A DNA stretch of 64,000 nucleotides from NCBI GenBank assembly GCA_033763895.1, contig JANRJQ010000010.1:872146-936145 (forward strand). Direction: 5' to 3'. Below are positions 39,340-49,103 of this stretch, piece after piece. Both the position numbers and the translations under genes were made by a program. The stretch comes from Chloroherpetonaceae bacterium (GTDB lineage Bacteria; Bacteroidota; Chlorobiia; Chlorobiales; Thermochlorobacteraceae). Position 1 is the stretch's first letter, and each line of letters begins with the position of its first letter. Below the pieces are notes generated by a model. It had not been told where the DNA came from, made no database searches, and worked only from the letters and a program-made list of their open reading frames with translations.

Positions 39340-39987
39340 TTAGCTCGTATAAGTTTTTTCAATCATTGATGTCACTTCCTGAACCGGCCGGTCTGCACCA
39401 ATATCATCAACAAGATTTAACGCGCGATAGAATTTCAAAACCGGTTCGGTTTGCTTGTGATAAACCGAAAGTCGATTCCTCACCGTTTCTTCTTTATCAT
39501 CATCACGCTGTCGTATGTCGGTAGAGCCGCATTTATCACATTTGCCTTCAGATTTCGGCGGGCTTGTAAATCGATTGTAAATTGCCCCGCAATTAGCGCA
39601 AGAAATTCTGCCGGAAAGACGCTTCACCACTTCTTCTTCGCTCACCACCAAATTGACCACCCGAATGGTTGTACTCTTGCGGCGCTCAAGCATTTGTTGT
39701 AGTGCTTCTGCTTGGGGCACCGTTCGTGGAAAACCATCAAAAACAAACCCGCCACGGGCATTTTCAGAATCCAAAACTTTTTCAATCATCCCAATAATCA
39801 CATCATCCGGCACAAGCTCCCCTCGGTCAAGAAAATCCTTTGCAAGCCGTCCAAGCTCGCTTTCATTTTTAATTTCTGCGCGAAGCATATCTCCGGTGGA
39901 AATATGAGCAGCTTGATTTTTTTCTGCCAAAATTTTTGCTTGTGTGCCTTTACCTACTCCCGGCGTTCCGAATAAAATCAGTTTCAT
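39340..39987 (-). CDS. adk: adenylate kinase
   Basis: Interconverts ATP and AMP with two ADP and balances adenylate pools. The 215-residue protein has the P-loop GTPGVGKGTQA at residues 7-17, the NMP-binding region STGDMLRAEI, and FDGFPRTVPQAEAL. The long-type LID carries four cysteines for zinc (CANC and CDKC, about 18 residues apart). It is the last gene of a probable rlmN-unknown-adk unit, 21 nt after the unknown gene. Confidence 0.97.
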   Translation of the reverse strand: MKLILFGTPGVGKGTQAKILAEKNQAAHISTGDMLRAEIKNESELGRLAKDFLDRGELVPDDVIIGMIEKVLDSENARGGFVFDGFPRTVPQAEALQQMLERRKSTTIRVVNLVVSEEEVVKRLSGRISCANCGAIYNRFTSPPKSEGKCDKCGSTDIRQRDDDKEETVRNRLSVYHKQTEPVLKFYRALNLVDDIGADRPVQEVTSMIEKTYTS

Positions 39988-40008
39988 TGAATATTAATGT
40001 TGATTGGA

Positions 40009-40683
40009 TTAAAGTTGTTTGATTGTCAATCGTTTCCGCTGTGGTGCTTCTTTAGGGGTGGAGTCTTTTGCTGAATGATCAGGAGACGGAGTAACCGTAT
40101 TTTCACTTTGCTTGATTGGGGCATCATTCGATTCGGGTGTTGAATTTGAAGTGCTTTGCAAAACGCCGGGTTCGATTCCTTGGGCATTCAATTCCTCAAG
40201 TCGCTCGGCAACAGCGGTATCGAGCGAGTAAAGCATTAATGCAATCCAACGCCGATTTTCACCCAAATCGCCTTTAGTGGGAGCTGTCGAAACAGATTTT
40301 GCATTCACCACCGTGCAGATTCCACCAAAGGTGGTGCGTTCTTCCGAAAAGATTAATGAAAGTTCGAGCTTATTTCCGCCCAAAAGAACAGAATAAACAT
40401 CGCATTTTAATTGCGCCATTCCACCAAAGTTTTTTCCCCGATTCACAACACGCCAATTCACCCACCGCGAGGCAAAACCCAACGCGATTTCGTAAACTTC
40501 CTTAACAGATAGAGCATAGCGTCTTGTTTTGAGCTCTTCATACTCTGGTTTTTCGGAGGTTTCGGCTTCATTGCTAATAAACGCAAGGCGGGCTTTGCTT
40601 AGAAGCGCTTCGGGCGAAAGTTCAAAAAAGAGTGGCATTTGATTTTTGATTTGATTTTCGATTCCGTTTGATTTGTTTTCCAT
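40009..40683 (-). CDS. unknown protein between rlmN and adk
   Basis: Not recognised. It has about 224 residues, a folded alpha/beta core (ALSVKEVYEIALGFASRWVNWRVVNRGKN and later strands) and a Ser/Pro-rich, charged tail ending in a basic patch (QRKRLTIKQL). There is no signal peptide or membrane span. The start is uncertain. ATG 40683 overlaps the end of rlmN by 62 nt in another frame, whereas ATG 40638 overlaps by only 17 nt and begins MPLFFELSPEALL, which looks like the conserved start. It is cotranscribed with rlmN and adk. Confidence 0.7.
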   Translation of the reverse strand: MENKSNGIENQIKNQMPLFFELSPEALLSKARLAFISNEAETSEKPEYEELKTRRYALSVKEVYEIALGFASRWVNWRVVNRGKNFGGMAQLKCDVYSVLLGGNKLELSLIFSEERTTFGGICTVVNAKSVSTAPTKGDLGENRRWIALMLYSLDTAVAERLEELNAQGIEPGVLQSTSNSTPESNDAPIKQSENTVTPSPDHSAKDSTPKEAPQRKRLTIKQL

Positions 40684-41848
40684 TTCTGCTACTGGTGGCA
40701 AGTTGCCCGCAAGCAGCGCCAATATCTTTCCCGCGGCTGCGGCGAACGGTTACGGTGAAACCGGCGTCATATAGCATTTGCCGAAAGGTTTCCTTTGATT
40801 CACTATTGCTGCGCTCAAAGTGTGCTTCCGGAATGGGATTAAAATCGATCAAGTTAATTTTGCAATCAGAAATGCGGCAAAATTTTATCAACGCACGGGC
40901 ATCAGCCTCCGTGTCATTCACTCCCGAAAGCAAAAGGTACTCGTAAAAAACAGGTCGCCCCTTTTTATGGAAATAATACCCGATCGATTCTCGCAATGCT
41001 TCAAGCGAAAATTCATTCGTGATGGGCATAAAATCGGCGCGTTTCTCCGGATTGGCTGAGTGAAGCGAAACCGCCAAATTGAATTTTGCTGCAGGATCAT
41101 CGGCAAAGCGCCGAATCCCTGTCGCAACACCCGAAGTCGAAATCGTGATGTGCCGTTGTCCGATTTGAAATAAATATTTGAAATCCGAAAGCATCACCGA
41201 AGCTTCGATTACCCGTTCATAGTTGAGCATCGGTTCGCCCATTCCCATAAACACTACGTGTGAAACCCGCTTCTGCCAATGTTCTTTAGCCCAAAGCACC
41301 GCATAACCCACTTGATCCAAGATTTCACCGGTGGTGAGGTTTCGGGTGAACCCCATATATCCTGTGGCACAAAATTTACAACCAAGCGCACAGCCGACTT
41401 GCGAAGAAACGCAAACCGTAAGCCGCTCATGCTCCCCATTTTGATTGGGGATAAGCACGGTTTCAATTTCATAGCCATCGTGCAATTTGAAAAGAAACTT
41501 TACGGTTTGTGTCGGTTCCAATTCTTCGGAACCTGTGAGGTTCGTTGGCTCAAGATGCGAAAGCTTGAAAGAGGCAGCAAGCTTTTCGCGCAACGCTTTC
41601 GAGAGATTTGAAAGTGAAGTAAAAAAGGCGGCGGCATCACCGCTTTTCGCTGCGGCATAGCCTTTTTCAGAATAAACCCATTGAAGAATTTGTGCTGCGC
41701 GGTAGGCGGGTTCACCGGCGGCTTCAAGCCACGATTCAAGACCCTTGCGCCCAAGCGATTTTATATCAACCCGCGGAATTGCCGATGATTCCCCCGTTTC
41801 TACTGAAGAAGCAAGCGGTAAGGTATGATGTTCGGGTTCCAATGTCAT
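40622..41848 (-). CDS. rlmN: dual-specificity RNA methyltransferase RlmN
   Basis: A radical SAM enzyme that methylates C2 of A2503 in 23S rRNA and A37 in some tRNAs. The cluster motif CALGCKFCATG is CxxxCxxC. The methyl-carrying cysteine is in the C-terminal GAACGQLA. Other conserved segments are VFMGMGEPMLN and LAVSLHSANPEKR. At 408 residues it is slightly long because of an extra N-terminal leader of about 25 residues and a Lys/Asn-rich tail of about 20 residues after the conserved end. That tail overlaps the start of the next gene. It opens the rlmN-unknown-adk unit. Confidence 0.95.
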   Translation of the reverse strand: MTLEPEHHTLPLASSVETGESSAIPRVDIKSLGRKGLESWLEAAGEPAYRAAQILQWVYSEKGYAAAKSGDAAAFFTSLSNLSKALREKLAASFKLSHLEPTNLTGSEELEPTQTVKFLFKLHDGYEIETVLIPNQNGEHERLTVCVSSQVGCALGCKFCATGYMGFTRNLTTGEILDQVGYAVLWAKEHWQKRVSHVVFMGMGEPMLNYERVIEASVMLSDFKYLFQIGQRHITISTSGVATGIRRFADDPAAKFNLAVSLHSANPEKRADFMPITNEFSLEALRESIGYYFHKKGRPVFYEYLLLSGVNDTEADARALIKFCRISDCKINLIDFNPIPEAHFERSNSESKETFRQMLYDAGFTVTVRRSRGKDIGAACGQLATSSRNGKQIKRNRKSNQKSNATLF

Positions 41849-42271
41849 CGGCGCAAGTCCGTTCAGTTAAAGCTTGAAAACGAGTAAAATGCTCTATGTT
41901 AATAAATCGTAACACAAAATTATTCTAAAAAAGCGGGATAGCAAAGGGAAGTGAAAAAGAATCGCTGTTCTGATTCGCCGCATTAAACTAAAATTCCATT
42001 TAGCGATAAGCATCGTGTTTTAATTAAGGAGCCCTGTAAAAGTCACCGTCCATTTCTGAACGTCTCGTCGTCCAAAAATGACCATCTGCTAGTACCACAG
42101 ATAATCATGAATTCAATGGGCCGTTTTTGAGCCATTTCAGGTACCCCAAATCCAAAATTTCTGGCACAGATTTTGTCCTCTTAATCAATCATCCCAATGA
42201 AACTTACTTTGTTATCGAATAGGGATAATAAGTAGGGCAATAGGAATCAAATTGAAAAGAGAAATAAAACG
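41849..42271. other. gene-free stretch with a possible insertion-sequence end relic
   Basis: No gene is visible. It holds the divergent start regions of rlmN (left) and the S41 peptidase gene (right). Between about 42030 and 42180 there are repeated words resembling IS21-family ends: GTCACCGTCCATTTCTGAACG, GTCCAAAAATGACC, and ATTTCTGGCACAGATTTTG. No transposase gene is nearby, so at most a scar remains. Confidence 0.35.
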
Positions 42272-44101
42272 ATGATCAATCAATCTAAAATTACTTGTTT
42301 AGGAATCATTACTTGTGTCTTTGGAATATTATTTTCCGGCTGCCAAATGAAAGAAACGGCAGATATCGATTCCAAAAAAGTGCAAATTAATTTAAAAATT
42401 AATGCAAAATCACTCGGAAAAATTCAATCCCTTGGAATTCGGGGAAACTTAAAACCTCTCTCTTGGGAGAAATCTCTTTTCGCTCAAGACACTGATGGCG
42501 ATGGCATCTTTGAAGTGTCCTTTACAATACCGGTAAAAGAAGGAAGCGAAATTCTTGAATACAAATGTGTTATTGAAAATGACCCAATAATTTGGGAATT
42601 GGCAAAAACAAATCGATTTCTACAGCTTACACCCGATTCCCTCAGCCGCATTTCGATTGAGTGGAATAAAAAGGAGCCATTAAAACCGCAAGAATTTCCA
42701 AAGCTCTCCCCGGAAAAACTTCAAGCGGATTTTAAAATCTTAAAAACGGCGCTTGAATCGCTGCATCCCGGCATTTACCGTTACACATCTAAATCCCAAA
42801 TGGATCTTATTTTCAGCGAAGCAGAGTTGCAGTTAAAACAGCCATTAACTTATTCTGAATTTTATACCCTAATTTCGAAAATTACCGGAGAAATTAAATG
42901 CGGTCATACCTTTGCCAGCTTTTATAATCAACCCGCTATAATTAATGAATTAATTTTTGCCCAACCCGATAAATTGCCGCTGACGTTTCGAATTATTGAA
43001 GGGAAAATCATTGTCGATCAAAATCTCTCTGATCAATTGGCATTGAGTAACTATCCCGAAATTTTAGCCATTAATGGGATTGACACAAAAATAATCCTTT
43101 CAGAACTTCAAAAATTCGTCAAAGCCGATGGCATCAATAACCCCAAGCGACTTGCTGACCTGAATCTTCACGGATTCGGTGAATTTGAAAGTTTTGATTC
43201 CTATTTTCCCTTAATTTACCCGCCAAAGAATGGAAAATATGAACTTCAACTTCTTAAAGCAGGAGAAACCAAACCGTCGCTTTGCACAATAACCCCTATT
43301 TCTAGAAGCGACCGCAGCGAAAGAATTCGTTCAAAATATCCGGAATTATTTTCATCAATTAATCAACTCTGGTCTTCAAAAATTCATGAAAATAACACGG
43401 CGTACCTACAACTTTTAACCTTCGATTCATTTCAACTGCCATTTGAATGGAAGCCGTTTTTAGATAGCGTTTTTCAAGACTATAAATTAAAAGGTGTTAA
43501 TAAATTAGTTATTGATATCCGCGGCAATGAAGGCGGGCAAGATGAAATTTTATTTGAATTGGGGAAGAAAATTGCAAAATCAAGTTATAAAATTCCTCAA
43601 AGTAACACCTATGTCGCGTATCAAGTTGTTCCAGAAGCCTTAAAACCTTACCTGAACACGTGGCAAACCGATGTTTATGATTTATCAAGTCGCATAGAAA
43701 AACAAGAAAATGGGCTTTATCGATTAAAGTCAGAAAAAAGTATTATTTTAGAACCGGCATTAGATGCATTTCAAGGGGAAGTTACGCTTCTTGTGAATGC
43801 CACCAATAGCTCCGCGACATTCCTGCTTGCAGAAATAGCGAAAGAGCTAAAGCTCGCCAACATTATCGGCGAGCCAACCGGCGGCAGTCAAAAAGGCTTA
43901 AATTCAGGGGTTATTTTCTTTTTAAGATTACCAAATTCAAAAATTGAAGTTGATATCCCGATTTTTAGTACTGTCAATCCCGAAAAGCCCGATGCCGGCA
44001 TTCAGCCCGATATTCTCGTTTCAGAAACCGAAGAAGCTTTTCGTGCCAAAAGAGATTTAATTCTCGAAAGAGCGCTTCAAAGAAATACAGAATTAAAATA
44101 A
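42272..44101 (+). CDS. S41-family peptidase lipoprotein
   Basis: A 609-residue protein with a signal peptide ending in LFSGCQMKE, a lipobox with Cys at about residue 24, so it is membrane-anchored. Residues about 35-130 form a beta domain resembling starch-binding or pullulanase-like modules (DTDGDGIFEVSFTIPV). The C-terminal S41 (tail-specific protease-like) domain has VIDIRGNEGGQDE and LVNATNSSATFLLAE, the latter with the likely nucleophile Ser, then GEPTGGSQKG. The PDZ region of typical CtpA proteins is poorly visible. It is followed two bases later by a broken DUF4256 gene. Confidence 0.85.
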   Translation: MINQSKITCLGIITCVFGILFSGCQMKETADIDSKKVQINLKINAKSLGKIQSLGIRGNLKPLSWEKSLFAQDTDGDGIFEVSFTIPVKEGSEILEYKCVIENDPIIWELAKTNRFLQLTPDSLSRISIEWNKKEPLKPQEFPKLSPEKLQADFKILKTALESLHPGIYRYTSKSQMDLIFSEAELQLKQPLTYSEFYTLISKITGEIKCGHTFASFYNQPAIINELIFAQPDKLPLTFRIIEGKIIVDQNLSDQLALSNYPEILAINGIDTKIILSELQKFVKADGINNPKRLADLNLHGFGEFESFDSYFPLIYPPKNGKYELQLLKAGETKPSLCTITPISRSDRSERIRSKYPELFSSINQLWSSKIHENNTAYLQLLTFDSFQLPFEWKPFLDSVFQDYKLKGVNKLVIDIRGNEGGQDEILFELGKKIAKSSYKIPQSNTYVAYQVVPEALKPYLNTWQTDVYDLSSRIEKQENGLYRLKSEKSIILEPALDAFQGEVTLLVNATNSSATFLLAEIAKELKLANIIGEPTGGSQKGLNSGVIFFLRLPNSKIEVDIPIFSTVNPEKPDAGIQPDILVSETEEAFRAKRDLILERALQRNTELK

Positions 44102-44103
44102 AT

Positions 44104-44662
44104 ATGTCAGAGAAGGAAAAAAATGAATTAATTCAAATATTAAATTCGCGATTTCAAGCCAACCCCCACCGTCACCCAAATAGTTCATTTGAAACGGTAA
44201 TTCACCACCTCAAGAAAAGCCCCGATAAATTAAATGCCGTTTTTCAAATGGAAAAAACCGGCGGCGAACCCGACGCCGTGATATTCCCTGATTCTCCAAA
44301 TGATTTATTCATCATCGACTGCGCAAAAGAATCCCCCCTTGGCCGCAGAAGCCTTTGTTACGACAATGCGGCACTCAAATCACGTAAAGAAAATAAACCC
44401 AAACACAGTGCCCTCGGGCTCGCCGCAGAAATGGGTGTTCAGCTTTTGGACGAGATGCTTTACCGAAAGATCCAATCCCTTGAAATCCAAAACCCATTAG
44501 ACACCAAAACCTCTTCGTGGCTTTTAACCCCCAACGAAAATCCGCGACCTCGGCGGCGCCCTCTTTGCCGACTTCCGCTAAGGCGAAACTTTCATTTACC
44601 ATAACGGCGCCGAATCCTACTACGCTGCGCGCGGCTTCCGCGGTTATTTAAAGTTGATTTGA
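44104..44662 (+). pseudogene. DUF4256-like gene, broken by a frameshift and an in-frame stop
   Basis: The first 145 codons read as a DUF4256 protein (SEKEKNELIQILNSRFQANP, FIIDCAKESPLGRRSLCYD, EMGVQLLDEMLY, TKTSSWLLTP). Near 44537-44541 (an A run) the correct frame moves by one base. From 44540 the expected ending continues as IRDLGGALFADFR, hits TAA at 44579-44581 where a Tyr is expected, and resumes as GETFIYHNGAESYYAARG to TGA at 44660. Two lesions make it a probable pseudogene. It follows the S41 peptidase gene by two bases and ends at the left edge of the AT-rich defence island. Confidence 0.8.
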
Positions 44663-44788
44663 TAAGCAATTTTTCAAGGGAGTACCCACTATTTTATTTG
44701 AAATTGATTGATTCTTTCTAAAGAAAAAAGTAGTAACTAATAAAACTTTTCCTTAAGTTTTAATGCTTCCAAAACAAAAAAATCCTTT

Positions 44789-47700
44789 ATGCCAAAAATC
44801 TACGATAATATAGCAAATAATTTAACCAAAGGGTTAAACGATACACTTGAAGTCTCTTCAAGAGCCGATTTTTGCGTTGGCTATTTTAATTTAAGAGGGT
44901 GGAAGGAAGTATCTGAGAATATTGACAAAATGGGTGGTTCAACAATAATTGAAGGAAAAGAAGAAGTTCATAGAATATGTAGGTTATTGGTTGGAATGCA
45001 AAAGTTACCCATTGAAATACTGCGCGAATATTTTTCTGGCGATTTAAACCATCTAATTGATCAATCCGAAGTTATTCGTCTAAAAAAACAATTAGCCCAA
45101 GAATTTAAAGAGCAATTAACGATTGGTACCCCAACTGAAGTTGATGAAGCTGCATTAAGAAAATTATGCCAACAGTTAAAAGATAAAAAAGCTGTTGTGA
45201 AGTTGCACCTTCGCTATCCTCTTCACGCAAAATTATATTTAGCGTATAGCAAAGATAAAAGAGTACCTGTTATAGGTTTTTTAGGAAGTAGCAATATGAC
45301 ACTAGCAGGTCTTGCAAAACAAGGTGAACTTAACATTGATGTGATGGATCAAGATGCAGCCAACAAATTAGCAACTTGGTTTGATGACCGTTGGAATGAC
45401 CGATGGTGTATCGACATAACTCAAGAACTTATTGAAATTATTGATAACTCTTGGGCAGCTGATAGATTGGTTTCCCCATTTCACATTTACTTGAAAATCG
45501 CCTATCACCTTTCAAGAGAAGCAAGAGCAGGAATAAGTGAATTCAAACTTCCAAAGGTTTTCCAAAGAGAACTTCTTGAATTTCAACAGAAAGCAGTTTT
45601 GGTTGCTGCTCATCACTTAAACAAAAGAGATGGAGTTTTAATTGGTGATGTGGTAGGACTGGGCAAAACAATTACTGCAACGGCTTTAGCAAAAATGTTT
45701 GAGGAAGATTTTTTCCTTGAAACATTAATAATTTGCCCTCCCAATCTAAAAGAAATGTGGGAAGAATACCGGATAAAATATACCCTAAATGCAAGAATAA
45801 TATCAATTGGGGAAGTCCAAAAAATACTCCCAACATTAAGAAGATTTAGATTAGTGATAATAGACGAAAGCCACAACCTTCGAAACGACCAATCTATTCG
45901 ATACAGAGCAATAAAATCATACTTAGAGGAAAATGATAGTAAGGTAATTTTGCTTTCAGCCACACCTTATAACAAAAGTTATATAGATCTCTCTAATCAA
46001 CTTCGATTATTTATTTCTGACGACAAAGATATCGGGATTAGCCCTGAACAATACATTGAAAACATTGGCGGGGCAGTTCAATTTTCGTCAAACCATACGG
46101 ATACTTTCATAAGAAGCATAAAAGCCTTCGAAAAAAGTCATTTTTCGGATGACTGGAGAGAATTAATGCGGTTATACTTAGTTCGTAGAACAAGAAGCTT
46201 CATAAAAGAAAATTATGCAAAAACAGACGAAAGTAATGGAAGGAAATACTTAACATTTGCCGACGGAACTAAATCATTTTTTCCAGAAAGAATTCCAAAA
46301 AGAGTCGATTATTCCTTTGACCCAAACGACGAAACAGACCAATACGCAAAACTATACTCATCAAAAGTAGTTGATACGATCAACTCATTAGAACTACCTA
46401 GATATGGTCTACAACAATATCTTAATGATAAGCCACACATAAGACCAACGAAGGAAGAAGAACAAATTATGCTAAATCTGAGCAGGGCCGGGAAACGGCT
46501 AATGGGTTTTTGTAGAACAAACTTATTCAAAAGGTTGGAAAGCAGCGGTTATTCATTTCTACTTTCACTAAGTAGACACATTTTAAGAAACTTTGTGTTT
46601 GTGTATGCACTACAAAATAATTTACCAATTCCAATTGGTAAAAACATATCACAGAATTTAGATGATTACATAGAAGACAGTGATACTGAACAAAATGAGA
46701 TAGGGAAAAATGAAAATGGAAAAGTAAAAGAAGAAAGCGCAAAAAATGAAAAGAGATCATTAAAATTAATTTTAAAAGAGGAAATATATCTAGAAAAAGC
46801 ACAGGAAATATATAAGTACTTTTCAAACGAAAACAATAAAAGAGGATTTGATTGGATTAGAAGTGAATTTTTCTCAAAGCATAGAAAAGAAAAAATTGAC
46901 AAGGAAGGTAAAAGAGAAATTGAAGAAGTTTCATTAATAAAAACATTGATTGAAGATTGTAAAAAAATTATTGAGATATTAGAGTTGGGTAAAGACTGGA
47001 ACACAGATAATGATAGACAGTTGAACGCACTTCACGAATTAATTGCATTAAAACACAGCAAGGAAAAAATTCTAATATTTACACAATTCTCAGATACAGC
47101 AAACTATCTTACTAAAGCCCTACTTGAAAGAGGAGTTTCACAAATTGATAGCGTTACTGGAGATGACGGCAACCCTACAATTAAAGCCCAAAGATTTAGC
47201 CCAATAAGTAACCAAAAGCCGGAGTTGAAAGGATATAATGAAATTAGAGTACTAATTTCTACAGATGTCTTAAGTGAAGGTCAAAACTTACAGGATGGGC
47301 ATATTATTGTTAATTATGATTTGCCGTGGGCTATAATACGATTAATTCAAAGAGCTGGACGTGTTGACCGCATTGGGCAAAATGCAGAACGAATTTTATG
47401 TTACTCTTTTTTGCCGGAAAAGGGAATTGAAAAAATAATCAAATTAAGAGAACGGCTCACAAAACGTATTGAAGAAAACGCCAATGTAGTGGGTAGCGAT
47501 GAAACCTTTTTTGATGGCGACCCTGTAAACCTTGCAGACCTTTACAATGAAAAATCGGGCATTTTGGACGGTGAAGATGATGATACCGAAGTGGATTTGG
47601 CTTCCTTGGCTTATCAGATTTGGAAAAACGCTACAGACGCAAATCCTGAACTGAATAAAATCATACCCGATTTGCCGAATGTAATTTATGCCACCAAACA

Positions 47701-48247
47701 CAATGATGAAGCACCTGAAAAAGAAGGTGTAATTGTTTACACCCGAACATCAGAAGAAAACGATGTTTTGGCTTGGGTGGACAATAAAGGAAAAATCATT
47801 ACCCAATCGCAACATACCATTTTAAAAGCGGCACAATGCACACCCGATACCGTACCGAAATACAAATTGGAAAAGCATCACGAATTGGTAAAAAGCGGCA
47901 TTGACTTTATTCGTGAAGAAGAAAAAAATACAGGTGGTTCATTGGGTAAAAAAACAGGCGTAAAGTATCGTGTGTATATGCGACTTGACCGCTATTGCAA
48001 AGAGTATGAAGGAACTTTATTTGTGAACGAGCAGCTGAAAAAAGCAGTGGACGACATTTACAAATATCCTTTAAAGGAGTTTGCAAGAGAGACCTTAAAC
48101 CGCCAACTCAAAGCAGGTATTTCAGACGACCAATTGGCAAACTTGGTGATTTCACTTCGTGAAGAAGATAAATTGGCAATCGTAAATGAAGATGAACAAC
48201 CCAACAAAGAACCGCAAATCATTTGCTCATTGGGCTTAAAAAACTAA
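44789..48247 (+). CDS. PLD-like nuclease/SNF2 helicase fusion of a restriction-type system
   Basis: In 1152 residues there is an N-terminal phospholipase-D-like domain (about 1-215) with a single HxK motif (H146AK148 in PLHAKLYLAY) followed by GSSNMT. After it comes an SNF2 superfamily 2 helicase: Walker A GDVVGLGKT (286-294), DESH box (359-362), SATPYN (390-395), and a C-terminal lobe with ILIFTQFSDT, VLSEGQNLQDG and QRAGRVDRIGQ. A Lys/Glu-rich insertion lies near residues 630-700. One HxK suggests the nuclease works as a dimer. It heads a run of genes (KilA-N, methyltransferase, DprA-like) typical of anti-phage restriction systems. It is AT-rich up to about 47500, then less so. Confidence 0.88.
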   Translation: MPKIYDNIANNLTKGLNDTLEVSSRADFCVGYFNLRGWKEVSENIDKMGGSTIIEGKEEVHRICRLLVGMQKLPIEILREYFSGDLNHLIDQSEVIRLKKQLAQEFKEQLTIGTPTEVDEAALRKLCQQLKDKKAVVKLHLRYPLHAKLYLAYSKDKRVPVIGFLGSSNMTLAGLAKQGELNIDVMDQDAANKLATWFDDRWNDRWCIDITQELIEIIDNSWAADRLVSPFHIYLKIAYHLSREARAGISEFKLPKVFQRELLEFQQKAVLVAAHHLNKRDGVLIGDVVGLGKTITATALAKMFEEDFFLETLIICPPNLKEMWEEYRIKYTLNARIISIGEVQKILPTLRRFRLVIIDESHNLRNDQSIRYRAIKSYLEENDSKVILLSATPYNKSYIDLSNQLRLFISDDKDIGISPEQYIENIGGAVQFSSNHTDTFIRSIKAFEKSHFSDDWRELMRLYLVRRTRSFIKENYAKTDESNGRKYLTFADGTKSFFPERIPKRVDYSFDPNDETDQYAKLYSSKVVDTINSLELPRYGLQQYLNDKPHIRPTKEEEQIMLNLSRAGKRLMGFCRTNLFKRLESSGYSFLLSLSRHILRNFVFVYALQNNLPIPIGKNISQNLDDYIEDSDTEQNEIGKNENGKVKEESAKNEKRSLKLILKEEIYLEKAQEIYKYFSNENNKRGFDWIRSEFFSKHRKEKIDKEGKREIEEVSLIKTLIEDCKKIIEILELGKDWNTDNDRQLNALHELIALKHSKEKILIFTQFSDTANYLTKALLERGVSQIDSVTGDDGNPTIKAQRFSPISNQKPELKGYNEIRVLISTDVLSEGQNLQDGHIIVNYDLPWAIIRLIQRAGRVDRIGQNAERILCYSFLPEKGIEKIIKLRERLTKRIEENANVVGSDETFFDGDPVNLADLYNEKSGILDGEDDDTEVDLASLAYQIWKNATDANPELNKIIPDLPNVIYATKHNDEAPEKEGVIVYTRTSEENDVLAWVDNKGKIITQSQHTILKAAQCTPDTVPKYKLEKHHELVKSGIDFIREEEKNTGGSLGKKTGVKYRVYMRLDRYCKEYEGTLFVNEQLKKAVDDIYKYPLKEFARETLNRQLKAGISDDQLANLVISLREEDKLAIVNEDEQPNKEPQIICSLGLKN

Positions 48248-48275
48248 TCCCATCGAATTCGAAGAGTATTAATAA

Positions 48276-49103
48276 ATGGAAATACCTATGACCAAAAGCA
48301 AAAAAATTCAAGTTAAGGGAATAGAAATATCCATTATCCAAGACGATAACAAGGACTTTATCTCCCTTACAGATATGTTAAGAGCCAAAGATGGTGACTT
48401 TTTTATTTCCGATTGGCTTAGAAACAGAAACACGGTCGAGTTTTTGGGAATATGGGAATCGGTTTACAATCCTAATTTTAATTATGGCGAATTCGCCACA
48501 ATTAAAAGTCAGGCCGGCTTGAATAACTACAAAATCAGTGTGAAAGAGTGGGTTGAGAAAACCAATGCAATTGGCTTAAAAGCTACGGCTGGAAGATACG
48601 GTGGAACCTACGCTCATAGTGATATAGCTTTCGAATTTGGAATGTGGATAAGTGCTGAATTTAAGATTTACCTTATCAAAGAGTTCCAACGACTAAAAGC
48701 CGATGAAAATGACCGACTTAAGTTAGAATGGAATCTTCAACGAACTTTAGCCAAGGTAAACTACCACATTCATACCGATGCCATCAAAGAAAATTTGATC
48801 CCCAAAGAATTGAGCAAAACCCAAATTAGTTTGGTGTATGCCAATGAAGCGGATATGCTCAATATGGCTTTATTTGGTTTTACGGCAAAGCAATGGCGAG
48901 AAACCAACCCTGAGAAAGATGGAAATGTTAGAGATTATGCCACCATTGAACAATTGGTGGTGCTGTCTAATCTGGAAAGCATCAATGCGGTATTAATCAA
49001 TCAAGGATTGTCACAACCAGAAAGATTAAAACAATTGAACCAAATTGCAATCACTCAAATGAAATCTCTCGTGGCTAATCAACAAATTAAAAAACTGAAA
49101 TGA
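48276..49103 (+). CDS. KilA-N domain protein
   Basis: A 275-residue protein whose first 150 residues match the KilA-N/APSES DNA-binding domain: FISLTDMLRAKDG, SDWLRNRNTVEFLGIWE, the WVEKTNAIGLKATAGRYGGTYAHSDIAFEFG core, and FKIYLIKEFQRLKADE. The C-terminal part is helical with no catalytic motif. KilA-N proteins are usual in phages and large DNA viruses. Here the gene lies between the helicase and the methyltransferase, and its stop overlaps the methyltransferase start by four bases, so it is a fixed part of the operon. It could recognise DNA for the system or regulate it. Confidence 0.9.
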   Translation: MEIPMTKSKKIQVKGIEISIIQDDNKDFISLTDMLRAKDGDFFISDWLRNRNTVEFLGIWESVYNPNFNYGEFATIKSQAGLNNYKISVKEWVEKTNAIGLKATAGRYGGTYAHSDIAFEFGMWISAEFKIYLIKEFQRLKADENDRLKLEWNLQRTLAKVNYHIHTDAIKENLIPKELSKTQISLVYANEADMLNMALFGFTAKQWRETNPEKDGNVRDYATIEQLVVLSNLESINAVLINQGLSQPERLKQLNQIAITQMKSLVANQQIKKLK

